Source: Phoronis australis (Eukaryota > Phoronida > Phoronidae). Taken from it: 64,000 nt of DNA. The notes below the pieces were generated by a model, which saw only the letters and a list, made by a program, of their open reading frames with translations, did not search any database and was not told the DNA's origin. The first letter of the stretch is position 1. Each line of letters begins with the position of its first letter. The translations under genes were made by a program, and so were the position numbers. Shown here piece by piece: positions 13,369 to 26,463 of this stretch. Location: contig NMRA01000039.1 in the NCBI GenBank assembly GCA_002633005.1, positions 1,159,471 to 1,223,470 on the forward strand, in the 5' to 3' direction.

Positions 13369-14866
13369 TCAGTCTTTCTGTTCATTGATCTACAGTAGCC
13401 ACAGTGAGTACTGTAGTACAACTGTACAGATCGCTTCCAGTAACTCTGATTATCGACACTCACTTGACCGATATGTTACATCATTATTCATTGTATCTAC
13501 CTAATCTATGATGTTTGAAGCTTGCTGTCCTCTACTGTTATGAGCAGTTTAACGATTAATATTTCACGGTCCACGGCTTCTGCCATATTTAAAATGTGGG
13601 TCTTTGTTTCCTGTGTGCTCTTAAAGTTATAGATTTATGATATTTCTCAATGCAGAGGCTTATATTCATCTTAATTGATTATTATCACATGGCAGATCCT
13701 GAGTTGGTAATCTTTTTGTTGCTTAGTTACTGTTATTTGAAAATAGGATGAATAAATAACTTGGCTTTTTGAATGATTAATGAACTTTGGGTCAGTTTTA
13801 GGTTTTCGCCACACTGTGACTGCGTAGGTACATAAACTTAAAGTTGGTGGTGAAGTTTGTTGGTGACAAAGGTGTTCTTGGTAGTATCTTACCCCGACCA
13901 CTGTCTTGATATTTATTCAGCTGTATGGTGAACTCACGCTACCATTGTCAGTCACTGCAGGTGAATTCCTATTATTGGTTTACTAACTTGGTACCTGATC
14001 TCATTGCTGCTTCTCACAAAACCATAAAATCTCACCAGTTTCGGATAAAATAATCCACAAAATTGTTCTTTCTTTATTTTTGTTAAAAACATAACTAAAC
14101 TTTTTGTTTGCAAGCTTGATACTGGTACACTCGTAGTCGAGAGACAGTTTCCTTTCTTCAGGTTTGCAGCTATGTAGTTAAACAGAGTAAAACACCGAGA
14201 GACATAAAAAACAAACAAATTAAAACACTAGCTATATTTCCAGCCAGCGTGCGATACACACCTGTGAGCTGCTCATTCAACATTGGTTTTTAGTGACTGA
14301 TCAATAGCGATTCCAAAATCTTTAGCCGAAATGTGTCATTTTCAACATAGCAAATGATGGTATTGTCTGCTATTTCTTTTCTATCTATTTTTCGGCCATG
14401 TTGGTGAACAAAATGATCTTGAATGGACCTCCCCCTCAAGTGCATGGGCAATCGTCACTTTATTTTTCAAGGACTTTTTCTTGCAATGTCGCCGTTTTTG
14501 AAAAAGAATTCCTCGAAGATTTCATGTCCTCTCTCATTAGAATTAGCATATTCTTCATTCGTATGGAAGTCTACTGCATGATGCCATGTCGGCAGTGATT
14601 GGGGACCCAGTTTTGCTCATAAAAATGAAAATGTGTGTACGCGTTGGATTGCCTGTCAAAATTGGATTACCCAATGACTATGACTTCTATCACTAGTATC
14701 AACCAGAGAGAATAAATTAAAAGTTAATGTGATCCTCTCTGTGTTTTCGGCTTGAGTACCGTATCATTTGGGCCAGTAAACATGTAACAAGTATACACAA
14801 AATGACAAAGATTGATTTTGGGTTTGGTGGTTGCAAACTAGAAAATACTACTGTGTCTTAAAAGTA

Positions 14867-15022
14867 GTGTATGGTACCGCTAGCTAGTTACAGTGTATGG
14901 TACCGCTAGCTAGTTACAGTGTATGGTACCGCTAGCTAGTTACAGTGTATGGTACCGCTAGCTAGTTACAGTGTATGGTACCGCTAGCTAGTTACAGTGT
15001 ATGGTACCGCTAGCTAGTTACA
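14867..15022. repeat. Perfect 26-bp minisatellite, six copies
   Basis: Six identical head-to-tail copies of a 26-bp unit total 156 bp. Each unit contains the palindromes GGTACC and GCTAGC. The absence of differences between copies points to recent expansion or homogenisation. Confidence 0.95.
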
Positions 15023-17120
15023 TTGATCCCTGTTGACAACACCATATTCGTCATTTACTGTTAGATAACAGAAACTGTATGTCAGGTGATGTTCTGAAAT
15101 GGTTATTTGTGTGCGAGTCCTTAGGAATATGTTGTTGCCGCTGATGCTGACATTTAGTGTTCCTGCTCTTCAATTCCCCAGTTCTTGGGCGAGTTCGCCT
15201 CTGGGGATCTGCTGAATGCCGTGTTTCAATGCTAATTGAATGTTAAGCGTTCATTATTCCAGTTTACACTCAAGTTCACCTTGAGAGAACCGTTGCTGTG
15301 TTTTTTACTGTTGCTGATATTTAAGATTCATGAATGTATCTGCTCTACCTTTGTGTTTAGAGTTGAGCTTAAGAGCACCGTTGAATACAGCTGTTCCTAC
15401 TAGTGCTAATGCTCTCTGCCATTGACTTTTGCTGGTGGTAATTCCACTGGGAACTAGGTCAGATCTTGCTTTCAATGTCTCTTTGAATCCAGTGTGCAGC
15501 TCACTGTCTATTGATCCGCAGTGACTATTGCGCTGCTAGCTCCTTGCATAAATAGTGAGAGATGTACGTGTGTTCCTCTACTGTCTGATGCCTGTGCTAG
15601 ACCGTGGCAGACTCCTATTGTTGTCGTCGTCGTGGTAATTGTCGAGGATCGTGCCATACTATTTAGACTGTGGTCACGAGTGCGGCTTCTGTAATAACCA
15701 GCTATGAGAAAGCAGTGATGTTGACAAGTTGCGTGTAGAAGACAGGAGAGAGAGTTTAATTTGCCAAAAGTCCTAAGGAGCTGTATAGAGTGGGCAATTC
15801 ATTATCAGTGGTAACAGTGATGGCTGTATATTGAGCAGAGTGACAGATGTACCAACTGGCAGGGTCAAGTGGAGATCACCTGGCCTCACTCAGATGAATG
15901 TGTGTTAATTTACACAAATTGCCTTTTCTACCAGAGGCATTTCAACAAGCATCAACTGGCACTCTTTCTCTCACCAACCTTCTAACAGCTGCCTTGGAGT
16001 AGCACAGGAGTTGCAGAAGTGTAATTTAGTGTTAATGTAAAACAGGCTTCCATGGTTGCAGTTGCTTTACTGTCTGCGGCAGCTAGTGCGAGATTACGTG
16101 TTGTTATCTGAGCGGGCTTTTTATGCCTGGGGATGGCCAGCTCGAGCTTTTTCCAAGAAGACATCTGTCTAGTAGTAATTTCATCCCGGCTTGGTTCAGC
16201 GTTGTCCTTCTCTGTTTTCCTTGATAGTTGATGCAGAAACTTTGCTGTATTGAAACTCCGTCTTCCAAAGTTTGGGTGTGATATCAACTTTGTCTGAGTT
16301 AACGCAGTAACTCTGGGTGAAGGATGTACCTCTAAGTTGTCTATGTCTGCAGGGAAGAAAACAACAGTCTTGACTGGATCTGCTGAAAGAGTCTGTTTTT
16401 ATGCATATCTTTGTATTACATTTTTGCCCTTGCGTGATTGTCTTCAGTAAGAATTAGCCTTATTGTGTGTGTTCTGGTATTCGCTGAATGCTTGAGCACC
16501 CTGACTTGATTCCACTTGGAGCAATTAGTGATTGACTGTAGGGTAGTCTGGAGTGGTCTGTTATCAGCAGTTGGGAGTTCATAACAGGGCATTCACACTC
16601 ACACTCACACACCTCTCCATTGGTGTAGGCCTCTTCGTTGCAGTGACTTATAGCTCATTGCTCTCGAACAATGTCTTTTGAACCATTGACGCAGTTTTAA
16701 ATATCTGCCTTGCTTCCGATCTGAGATCAGCTGGCTCTCCCCCATTACCTTGATTGAGATCGGTTGGCCAGGATATATCAATGCTATTGGATTCTGATGG
16801 TGCTAGTAGATGAAGACTTGGCTGTTTGCATTGAACTATTTCTGCATGGAAGACATTGCACTCGAGTACCATACCTTAATGGTCTGATCAGAATTCTTTT
16901 TCCTTGAGTTTTGTACAAAGACAACTGTTGTTCATAAGGAACTGTGAAATACGAAGACATCCTTACTGTGGCTGAATGTCTTTGAGACAGTGAAATTTTA
17001 ACATTTTTGTCACGTCTCACGGTGTGGTTGAATACATTTGCTCTACGAACGTTAGTCTACGTTGACTAAGCCAGCGGTCTTCCAGAAAGTTGCCTCTGCT
17101 CCACCCGTGGCCCCGCACTG

Positions 17121-17204
17121 ATGCAGTACGGTAGAATGGTGTCGTCCGCCAACAGATCTCCGTCCCAAGTGCGTCTGTTCAGCAGTGGTTCTTCATATTC
17201 CCTG
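17121..17204 (+). CDS. CACNB: CaV-beta, candidate alternative first coding exon (short N-terminus)
   Basis: A 28-codon frame starts at ATG 17121 and ends at TCCCTG followed by the good donor GTATGT, in phase 0, so it can join the exon at 30785. An in-frame TAA lies about 50 bp upstream, making this ATG the first. The peptide begins MQYGRMVSS and ends VRLFSSGSSYSL. Joined to GSLDSNY it parallels the vertebrate beta-2a start (MQ..., then VRVSY before GSADSYT). The adjacent Cys pair that is palmitoylated in beta-2a is absent, so membrane anchoring by that route is not predicted. The local sequence is richer in GC than the flanking intron. A 28-codon open frame can arise by chance, so support rests on phase, donor and resemblance. 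Confidence 0.45.
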
Positions 17205-18348
17205 GTATGTATACCTGCCAGAAGGCTCTGCCCTGTCACACGTTCATAGTTTCACCTGTCAGAGCAAGCCTGTTTAACAGGCCCAGCTTACACTGGTTTG
17301 CTAATGGATAGGGTAACTCTATAGTAAAAGTTGCATAAGTCAGAGGATCTAGCAGCACCACAAGATTCATGCAAAGAAAAATCTGACTAACAGAAAGGTC
17401 TGAGTGCACGAACTAGAACAATCGTAGCGTAGAAGTACATCCAACTTTGCATGTTTTGCTGCTTGTTAAAAATGAAAAACGTGTGATGTAATGTAAGCGA
17501 CTTGATGCGTGGATTTTGGTTCCATATGCCCATCCTGAGGAGTGGTCCACCGGGTTCGGACTCCCTTTTTTAGCCAAAGCTTCAAACAAAGACCACAGTA
17601 TTGATGATTTCTGTTTTCATTTCTATATTCCGCCGGGCACAGAGATCACAACACTAACTGTCATTACCACTTTTCTTCTCATTGTTTATGATATAGAGTT
17701 CTCTTCAGAAACCTGTCGTTTTTCTTGGACCTCATCAAGATATGTTCTGCGTTGTCTGTAGCCTTTCATGTATTGGGCGTCATGTACCTGTCCAAAGTCA
17801 CGCTACAGCCCTAGGTGAAGGCATTCAGGTGTGTTGTTGGCAATTGCCACAGGGGACAGGATTCTTCCCTTAATGTTTCGGGGCTCAGTCATGAAATTTT
17901 GTAGAACTGAGCTTCAAATGTGGAATGTAGGTTTTTGGTTGATGGTAAGCTGCCTAGTGGATAATTAGTGATTTATTAATTCATAGATGTTGATTGGTTG
18001 ATTCCTGGATTGATTGGTTTGTTGGGTTTTTGATGAATTGGTTGCACTAGAGTCTTGACCTGTCCGTTTTGGAATCTCGAAACTTCTCTCTAGCCTTGGA
18101 TGTTTGATTGTTGCCTTGACATGATGGCATTATTGAATAGTTGTAGCACGTCTGTTGCATTATGAGATGGTTGTTGTTAAGTGTGCACCCAGCCCACTTA
18201 TCTCTAGCTGCAACTTATTTCCGTGTTCCTGACTTGCTTGTATTGGTGGCTTTAGCATTACTACGGTATAACTAATTAATAGATTCTGAAGTGCCGACAT
18301 ACCATTGATTTTGCTTAAAGTGGGGAAATTCAAGGTTTTTATTGTGTA

Positions 18349-18572
18349 CAGTAAAATCTCACTAATTAAGATCGCAATATGCCTTGCAAGTTATATTTCA
18401 TTCTCTTTTTTTTTCATGCAAGTGCCAACAAATCGAGTAATAATCTATTTTCAATTTCCGCACCATAGCCTCCATAGTATTTTGAAAAGTTGTGGACATT
18501 CCAAGAAATGTTACGAGGCTGTGAAAAATGGGAAATGGGCAAGTGTGCCGATTATTTTGTGGTGAGATTTCA
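18349..18572. mobile_element. MITE family A copy, well preserved
   Basis: It begins CAGTAAAATCTCACTAATTAAG preceded by TA, and ends GTGGTGAGATTTCAC. The interior contains AGTATTTTGAAAAGTTGTGG and a GAAAAATGGGAAATGGGCAA block shared with sister copies. Confidence 0.8.
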
Positions 18573-20710
18573 CCCTAGCATTCTATTGGAGGAAGTTTTC
18601 AGTTAAGAAGGCATTTTGTTAGCTCCAGACACTTCTGTATATTACAGCATTCAGCCTGCCTTCCAACAATCAGTAGCTGTTATGTGCACATTTTCTGGCC
18701 ACTTGACATTGTAATTATATCCTGTACATACCAATTTAGGTATTCAGACATTTATTGCCTGTAGAAGAGCTGTGTGACTCAGCTCTGCCAACCCTGTGGA
18801 CAGGCAGCAGCCAAATGGCATCACTAATGAATTTACTTTTTGCACAGTCAACACCTAGGGTTTAACAGATGGGCAAACATCTTGAACAGCAGCAAATTGA
18901 ACAAATTTTTGTTGGTAAATCAGCCGAGTTTGTAGCATCGTTTTGTATAAGTTTTGTGTGACAGATTTTTTAATTTTCTGCTTCTAAGTGAATGGCCTAT
19001 ATCTTTCCTGACCCTCCTATTACCTGCTCTCTCTCCCTACCTCGTCTCATTTCATGTGAAGTAACATTTCCCAGTACCACTATATATAGGTAAATAAAAC
19101 AACAAGAATATATATATATATTTATGTATATATTCTACATTTCGTGAAACAATCGTATCCTTAAGAGGATCTGGATCGCCTTATTTAGTTTCAGATTTAT
19201 TTTCTACGTTATCCAGTACCACTGAAATGTGAGTACTGATTTACCCATAGTGCTTAATTTTTCATCCTAACTTTCACCAGAGTACCATGTACCATGTACA
19301 GCCTAAATTATTACTGTGTTTGATGTTCCAGTTGCAACAAATTTTACCACTATGCTATGTGTTGTGCTGCTGTAAGGAAATTGGGCACGAGTTTGGCGCA
19401 AATCTGGGGAAATGTGGTGTTTCTTTTTGTTTCGGTATCTTTCTGTCCATAATTCAAATTGCTAGACACTTTGAAGTGGAGGGCAGCTGTATGTTAACAG
19501 CTTTCCTACCTGTACAGTAAAAGGATTGATGCAATTTGACCATGGTTTCTCTAATGTGCAAAGAGGGAGGGGTCACTGTTATTCAGCTATGGATTGTTAT
19601 ATGTATTTATATAAATTCCTAACCATTATCATAAAATGCCCCGTCAACAGTTTACCTATGAAAGCACCTGCTGACTGGAATTTGCGTCAGCGTTCTTGTT
19701 CATGCAGCTGACATCATAAAACTTGAATCCATTATTATCTACACATGTGTGCAAATCAATGATCATCGCACAGAAGCTGGCTTGTGTTGCGTTCTTGAGT
19801 TTCGTGCCCTGGCTTGGACTAATGATTCACATGAGCAAACAAGATGAGCCGTGACTAATAAATCATGTAAAAACAGATGCAGGATTATTGAGCAATTCAA
19901 CACTGAAGTCACACCCATGACCGCGTCCTCTGGGAGTCTTTCTCATCTCTGCTCATACCCCTGAGGCTATCGCGTCATCACCGCCGTCTTCTGGCGTGCT
20001 ATCGATGTAAGTGTGACGATGCCTCCAACTCTTGAAACTTACCAATCCCATGCAAGCTAGTTTGTATGAGGCTCACGACCCATTGAAGTTGCGTGATATT
20101 GCGAACTAACTTTTTCTGGGAAATTAGATGATTGTGTGGGCGGGTGAGTTGGGTGGGTTGAAGTGACTTGGTTAACGTTATTATTCAGTACCCTGTAAAA
20201 AAGTCATTTATGAAATTGGGACAGAAAATGCCCACAAGAGATATTAAAAGACAAAAATATAGTCATTTGTGGCCTGTTTAAGTCAGATGACCTATTCACT
20301 TTTAATCTTTAGAACTAATTAGTCCCTTCAGCATTCAGTTTTAGCACACAAGCAAAATATTAGTCAACAATTCACTACCTTTACACTTGATGGCGCTGCA
20401 AAAGATAGATGTTGTGCATTGTTGTTTAGGACGCAATGGCTCGTTTTGGCATCAATTTTACAGACGCTGACGTGAAACTGTGTGTTCCAAATATTTAGAA
20501 CCATTGTAGTTTGGACACAACACCTTGTTTTCAAACATAATGGTGAATTCCTGCAGGTGGTGAATGCCTGGAGTTGTTTTCATACATATTCTTTTTGTAC
20601 CTTCGTTCTTAAATTATAAAAAGCTTCTGGCTTCTTGGTTTTGCGTCAGCCGTGAAGAATGTGAACGTCCTGTCTTGACTAGTGGTATCTTGTATTGCTC
20701 TGACATTTTC

Positions 20711-20970
20711 GTAATTCTTTACCAATTCTAACACAATATGGTGGACAAGTGAAATTTTATTTGTCAATTTTTTTAACAAAACTAGACTGTTGAATCAGTC
20801 TGGTGTTAGCTTGGTCTGTAGCTTTGTGTTAGCTTGGTCTGTAGCGTGCAGATGTTATAAGGCAACGTTGAGTAGTTTCTAATATTTGCATCAAAGAAAC
20901 CGGCTTTTGAAAAATTGAAAAATGACAATTGTGGCAATTATCTTTTGTGAGAAATTGAGAAGAATTGCCA
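20711..20970. mobile_element. MITE family A copy with internal insertion
   Basis: The left half ACACAATATGGTGGACAAGTG is almost consensus. An insertion contains two copies of GTTAGCTTGGTCTGTAGC. The right half resumes with GAAAAATTGAAAAATGACAA. Confidence 0.65.
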
Positions 20971-22307
20971 TAGGTATTTTGAAATGGAAATGTTGACTTA
21001 ACTTCTCTGTTAAAAGATGGTAGAATGGCTGGATACGGAAAGATTGCATGATGATAATTTGCTGGCAGAAGACAATTTCAAGCAGAAGGTTCTCAAATCT
21101 CTGGTATTATTTCAACAGTGCACCACATGCCATTGGCACATAAAAATTTATAATGAGGCACTGTGATTGCTGAGATCACTGGCGCATTAAACTCCTGTTG
21201 CCATTCATTTCACGGTGTATGCTGTCTCGCTACTGCAGTCAATACATTTAAAATGCGACACTAGTTGCTGGTTCATAGTCTTTCTAAATTGACTCGTAAA
21301 CTCAAGTCCTGAAGGTCAGTTGACCCATGATCACAGTTTTTCTAACATTTCTGAGAAATTTAGGGCAGTTAGTTTTGTTGATTGTGGCTTGTCTCTGTTC
21401 TAAATGTTTATGGATGGCTTGACAAATTGAATTAGTCCATAGCTGTTTGTTCTGTGTTACCATGGAATCTGGAGTAGTGCTCTGCATCTTTTCTTGGATC
21501 CCACACAGTTGTTCTCAGGAATCACCATTAATCATTGTCCCAGAAGAGCACAATTCCACCAGCCATTTATCCAAGATAATGAAGATAGCATAGAGTCCCA
21601 CACAAGACATTTTCCAGTGGTCTTTCTTCTCTCTGTTGGTGGTATTGCTGTTGAATTTTTATTCCCCTGCTGTATTTGGAATGGGCAAATTCTAGATTGA
21701 CAGTGTTACCCGTGAATTATAATTATATTCCCATGGTATCATCAGCGGTGCTGTTGCCCTCAAGTTTGCAAAGTGGGACATGCATGTTCCGTGTCGCCAG
21801 TGCCCGCCAGTGCCCGCCCGTGTTTGGTCCAGGTTACATGGACTATTTGACATTTGTTTACTTGATCACTTACCGTATTCCCATGACAGGTCTACAGTCA
21901 AGTCTCAAGGATTTCATCATTTGCAATCATGCAGAAGTGTGATTCTACATTAGTTGTCCCCTTCATTACTAGAAAAAATGGCGTGTAGTCAAATTTATGT
22001 TCAATTTGTTAGACCAGTCGTGTCTACAGCTTTTTGTCTCCTGATGGTGAACCTACTACAGTTGCACTCTTCGTTGATTTGTTAGTAATTAATCTTTTTA
22101 TGTGCCAAATTGAAGTGTGTGCTGGCGATGTACTTGTACTTGTACTTAAAGAAGCATGTATTGCTGAGTTTTAGTCCATCGCATTTGTTGATTGTTGAAG
22201 CCTGAGTAATTATGGCTAATATGGTCTTTAAGACACAGGGCAGTTTACTGGAATTTTATTTAGATCTGCCTACTCTGACTAAGAAAATATTGACCTAATG
22301 ATGTCTA

Positions 22308-22533
22308 CAGTAAAATCTCAGCAATTTAGGATGCAGTATGGCAGACAAGTGAAATTTATGTTTTGCTACTATAACTATAAGCACCAAGTTGTTGCTTTTC
22401 CATGTTCAAGTTCTGTTACCACAGCTACCGCCATACAATGGTTTGATAAATTTTTACATTCACAAAAGCGTTAGAATCCCTTGAAAAGGGCAATTTTGAT
22501 AGTTAATTTTGTACGAAGTTGGTGAGATTCTAT
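22308..22533. mobile_element. MITE family A copy, well preserved
   Basis: TA followed by CAGTAAAATCTCAGCAATTTAG at the left, GGCAGACAAGTGAAATTTAT next, and GAAGTTGGTGAGATTCTA at the right. Confidence 0.8.
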
Positions 22534-23516
22534 CGTGGCGAAAATTTCCTTGCCAAGTAATTGTGGGATGTGGGATGTCGGACTTTGTTTCGGTTTGTCA
22601 AGATTCATTCATTGGAAATTTAATTTATTCTAAAAATGACTGTGTCCAAATGTTAGCCCTTCTGGTGAGTCTTGGTTTAACTGCTGTTCTATTATCATTG
22701 CTTCGTTGGTGAAGGTGAGCTGGAGCCCATTGATTAGGCAGGTTCTGTAAGAAGGCTGTCTGTGTGTATTACACATAGCCTGCTTATAAACTGGCTTGAT
22801 ATTGGTTTGAACAGCACAGTCACTTATACTCAGATCCCCTCAGCAATGAATTATTCAGCAACCACCATCTTCAATAATGCCACATCCAGACATCAGGCTT
22901 CCTGAACGACTCGGCTGTCACACTCACGTAGCTCCTCAATTCTAAACATGGTTCAAGGACAAGATAAACACATGCACTCGTGCGGGCACTCGTGAAAACG
23001 GCTCACAAGCTGCCTGATGTGGTGCCGGACTCACGAGACGCAGTTTGTATTCGCAAAATCTCGTGCTTGTGAGCGAGAGCTGTGTTTATGAGTGAAGAAT
23101 TGTGTTTTTAGTGCAGCTGCTGTGTTGTTCAAGTAGCCTTAACTTGGCGAATTGGTCGATTGTTTCGTGTAGGGCAAACTGTCGTCATAGGCAGTGCGGC
23201 TTTTTGCGTTCATGCAATACACACACACATCAGTACAGCGTATCTGTAGGTACCTCATGGTGATGATATTTGATATTATATTAACATGGTTGTTTCGAAG
23301 TGCGTGGGCTCACACTGGAGGGAGTCAAATTCACATTAAGCACTGCTTGTTTACTACTTGTTTGTATTTGGTAATGGTTTATTAATCAATTGTTTAGTGA
23401 ATGAAGACAAAACAATGGTTGCGTGTACCAGGGTCACTGCACGGTTGTCACCTATCGTGGACTCATTTGCCACCACACTGCTGCGTTTCAGTTTTCAGTT
23501 TTGATAAACGTTTATG

Positions 23517-23725
23517 GTAAAATCTCGCCAAATTAGGATACTGGTTTACCGAGATGTGAAATTTCGCTTTTATTTTTTTTCCTTAATTATAAGTAATACC
23601 AGATAATTTAAGATCTATGCCTTAGCTTCCACTGGGTTCCTTTTCAGAAATTATGGGCATTCAGAACAACACAAGCAGCCCTTTAATTTTAGCAATTATA
23701 TTTTGTCTGAAATTGGTGAGATCTC
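23517..23725. mobile_element. MITE family A copy
   Basis: It begins GGTAAAATCTCGCCAAATTAGG and ends CTGAAATTGGTGAGATCTC. The interior GGGCATTCAGAACAACAC block is shared with sister copies. Confidence 0.8.
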
Positions 23726-24029
23726 AAGTGTTTCAGTTGACCAAGCTGCCTTAGTGGGGCTCCTCTTTTTTAACAAATGTTATAGTAATCCACGCGTTAC
23801 AGCTGTTCAAAATTGTCCCAATCTTGGCAAGTTGGTATAGACAAGTATTAATATTAAGCAAGATATGAATTATTTACACCGATATAAGAGTATAGCCAAT
23901 GCCGATGTTTCAAAATTGGAAAATTTGAAATTTCAAATTAATGAATCAACAGCTGAAAAATTGTTTGTCGTTGAATATTGATAAAAGCTTCCAGTACAGT
24001 GATGGATGGGAATAGTGATAGAACCCTGC

Positions 24030-24043
24030 CCTGTAGGTGGCAG
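24030..24043 (+). promoter_or_regulatory. CTCF-like motif
   Basis: CCTGTAGGTGGCAG differs from the known CTCF core CCASYAGRKGGCRS at one position. Confidence 0.35.
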
Positions 24044-24081
24044 TACAGTAGGCTTGAGGAAGCCACCAGGAGTTACGTCAT

Positions 24082-24723
24082 TTCCCATTCATTTTTTAGA
24101 ATAGAACTGCTTGAATAGGACATCATACATAATGGTTATGTGGGGAGGGGAGGTTGTAATTTTATTTTGTTGATAGTCTAGGACAGTACGTGCACCTTAG
24201 TAGCTATTCACAATACAGTGATTCACCCCTGATGTGCACCTAACGGTCACATTTTGTGACGCGTTTATTTGGTAGTTGCTTACAACCGCCCCCAGTAAGA
24301 CAGGCTATTGGGATTTCAGGCTCGAAACTACAGTAGATATTGCATCAGGTGGATACGAAACTACATTAGATATTGCATCAGGTGGATACGAAACTACAGT
24401 AGATATTGCATCAGGTGGATACGAAACTACAGTAGATATTGCATCAGGTGGATACGAAACTCGTGACTGAATGGAGCTTCTCACAACCCCCAACCCGGTT
24501 GTTACCAATTCCCCCTTCTCTCCTACTAGTCTCACTATTCTCAATGATTTACTGAGTATCGGCTTGCGCAAAGGTGATGGCAAAAACACCAGTCTGGCTT
24601 TGATCCTCTTCTTTAGACAAGTTAAATACCTGGTACTTGTTAGTTCAACAGTGTTTGTGCTGTGACATGTGTAATGCACCGAGTTACTTTGTGGTATGTA
24701 GTAATGATGTTGGAATGATTTGG
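24082..24723. repeat. 642-bp direct duplication, first copy
   Basis: Nearly identical to 24725-25366, with a single N between them. The few differences (for example GGTTGTAATT against GGTTGGAATT) look allelic. It probably reflects two haplotype contigs placed end to end rather than a real duplication. Confidence 0.9.
24324..24462. repeat. 33-bp minisatellite, four copies
   Basis: Four copies of a 33-bp unit (GAAACTACAGTAGATATTGC and so on) with a partial fifth. Because 33 is a multiple of three, both strands stay open and give spurious repetitive open frames (ETTVDIASGGY on plus). The same array recurs at 24967-25105 in the duplicated block. Confidence 0.9.
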
Positions 24724-24724
24724 N

Positions 24725-25366
24725 TTCCCATTCATTTTTTAGAATAGAACTGCTTGAATAGGACATCATACATAATGGTTATGTGGGGAGGGGAGGTTGG
24801 AATTTTATTTTGTTGATAGTCTAGGACAGTACGTGCACCTTAGTAGCTATTCACAATGCAGTGATTCACCCCTGATGTGCACCTAACGGTCACATTTTGT
24901 GACGCGTTTATTTGGTAGTTGCTTACAACCGCCCCCAGTAAGACAGGCTATTGGGATTTCAGGCTCGAAACTACAGTAGATATTGCATCAGGAGGATACG
25001 AAACTACAGTAGATATTGCATCAGGTGGATACGAAACTACAGTAGATATTGCATCAGGTGGATACGAAACTACAGTAGATATTGCATCAGGTGGATACGA
25101 AACTCGTGACTGAATGGAGCTTCTCACAACCCCCAACCCGGTTGTTACCAATTCCCCCTTCTCTCCTACTAGTCTCACTATTCTCAATGATTTACTGAGT
25201 ATCGGCTTGCGCAAAGGTGATGGCAAAAACACCAGTCTGGCTTTGATCCTCTTCTTTAGACAAGTTAAATACCTGGTACTTGTTAGTTCAACAGTGTTTG
25301 TGCTGTGACATGTGTAATGCACCGAGTTACTTTGTGGTATGTAGTAATGATGTTGGAATGATTTGG
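24725..25366. repeat. 642-bp direct duplication, second copy
   Basis: The second copy of the block, directly after the N at 24724, with offset 643 throughout. Genomic sequence continues uniquely after 25366. Confidence 0.9.
24967..25105. repeat. 33-bp minisatellite, second block copy
   Basis: The same array as at 24324, in the second copy of the 642-bp duplication. One unit has GGAGGATAC instead of GGTGGATAC. Confidence 0.9.
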
Positions 25367-25597
25367 CTACATCAAAGTTTGCTATCTGTCTGGTTTCCAT
25401 GTTGAAAATGAACGGTTGGGTTTAAGTCAACAATAAGATCTACACCTGAAGTGGGCAGGTGATTCTGTTCTGTTAAAAGCGTCATCACATTTCTCTCGGT
25501 CTCCTAGCCTTGTGGTGAACTATACTGGTCTGAAAACACGTTTCCATTACCTGAGACGGGTAAAAATCAATAGCACACTGACATTGGCGAAGCTCGC

Positions 25598-25598
<1 letters not shown>

Positions 25599-25640
<42 letters not shown>
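25599..25640. repeat. TCTG tetranucleotide microsatellite
   Basis: About ten head-to-tail TCTG (GTCT) units. Confidence 0.95.
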
Positions 25641-25642
<2 letters not shown>

Positions 25643-25893
25643 ACTGGCCGACAACAGACTTTTTGTGAAATGATGGCCAATCGGTCTTGGTTCCTGCGCC
25701 GTATTCTTGATTAGTTCAGTTTGTAATTAAGAGTAACGAATGTGCTGACCTGAGCAGCAGTGAGGTTAATGTGGAGCAAATCCAAGTAGATTTACCAATT
25801 TATAACCATACATGCGGCTTTTGTGGAGATTATGTAAATTTTGCTGTCAAGGAGTTGATCAGTATGCGTATCAACCTAAAAGGCCCTCCACTG

Positions 25894-26138
25894 CAGTAAA
25901 AATTATTCATTTTGGGACGCAAATAATTAATAAATTGCCGTATTTCTGCTTTTCAGAGGCTTACTTCATTACTGCAGAAGCTTAAAATTTTACCCAATGT
26001 TTTGTTATAGCTATGCCATACAAATCGTGCTAAAAGCAAAGTAAATTTTCCTGAATTGTTGTTTTTATAGAGAAATTTGACAAAATGAAATTTCACCTGT
26101 CCACATTGTGTCCCAAACTGAAGAATTTTTACAGTAAC
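25894..26138. mobile_element. MITE family A copy, inverted orientation
   Basis: CAGTAAAAATTATTCATTTTGG at the left, with AATGAAATTTCACCTGTCC and GTGTCCCAAACTGAAG near the right, ending TTTTTACAGTA. Confidence 0.75.
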
Positions 26139-26449
26139 TGAATGACCTGGTAAAGGTGCATTTTGAAATGCATCATTGCGTTGTTCATCACCTCCACTTT
26201 AAAAATGGTAACTACGGTATGTCCTATGCTCACCTAGGTAACAGGCACATAATTATACGTATCTAATCATACTATAAATACTTTGAAGGAGTCTCTTAAT
26301 ATGTGCAAGTGTGGAGTGCATTTGATTAAATGAAACGATGAACACACATCTCTTGTTTTGTGTTAATAGCTAACTTTCGAAATAGCCGCGCCATATTGAA
26401 TTGCACTACCCGCCAGACGGCGATTAGGTCTTTGGTGGACAGGCATTCA

Positions 26450-26463
26450 GCGCCACCTACAGG
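26450..26463 (-). promoter_or_regulatory. CTCF-like motif
   Basis: On the minus strand CCTGTAGGTGGCGC differs from the CTCF core at one position. Confidence 0.35.

Larger units (their letters stand above)
10043..17120. other. CACNB: Intron after long first exon (or 5' flank of short first exon)
   Basis: No recognisable coding exon was found. The stretch contains the CA repeat at 10570, a single N at 12119 after a G run, a TG/CG repeat near 13341-13368, the perfect 26-bp minisatellite at 14867, and a CACACT repeat near 16591-16612. The rest appears to be unique A/T-rich DNA. Confidence 0.5.

Noticed and set aside
24305-25400. Repetitive open frames of 150-154 codons on the minus strand and 64 codons on the plus strand
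   Set aside because: They come from a 33-bp minisatellite whose period is a multiple of three, open on both strands, within a block that is probably duplicated by assembly.
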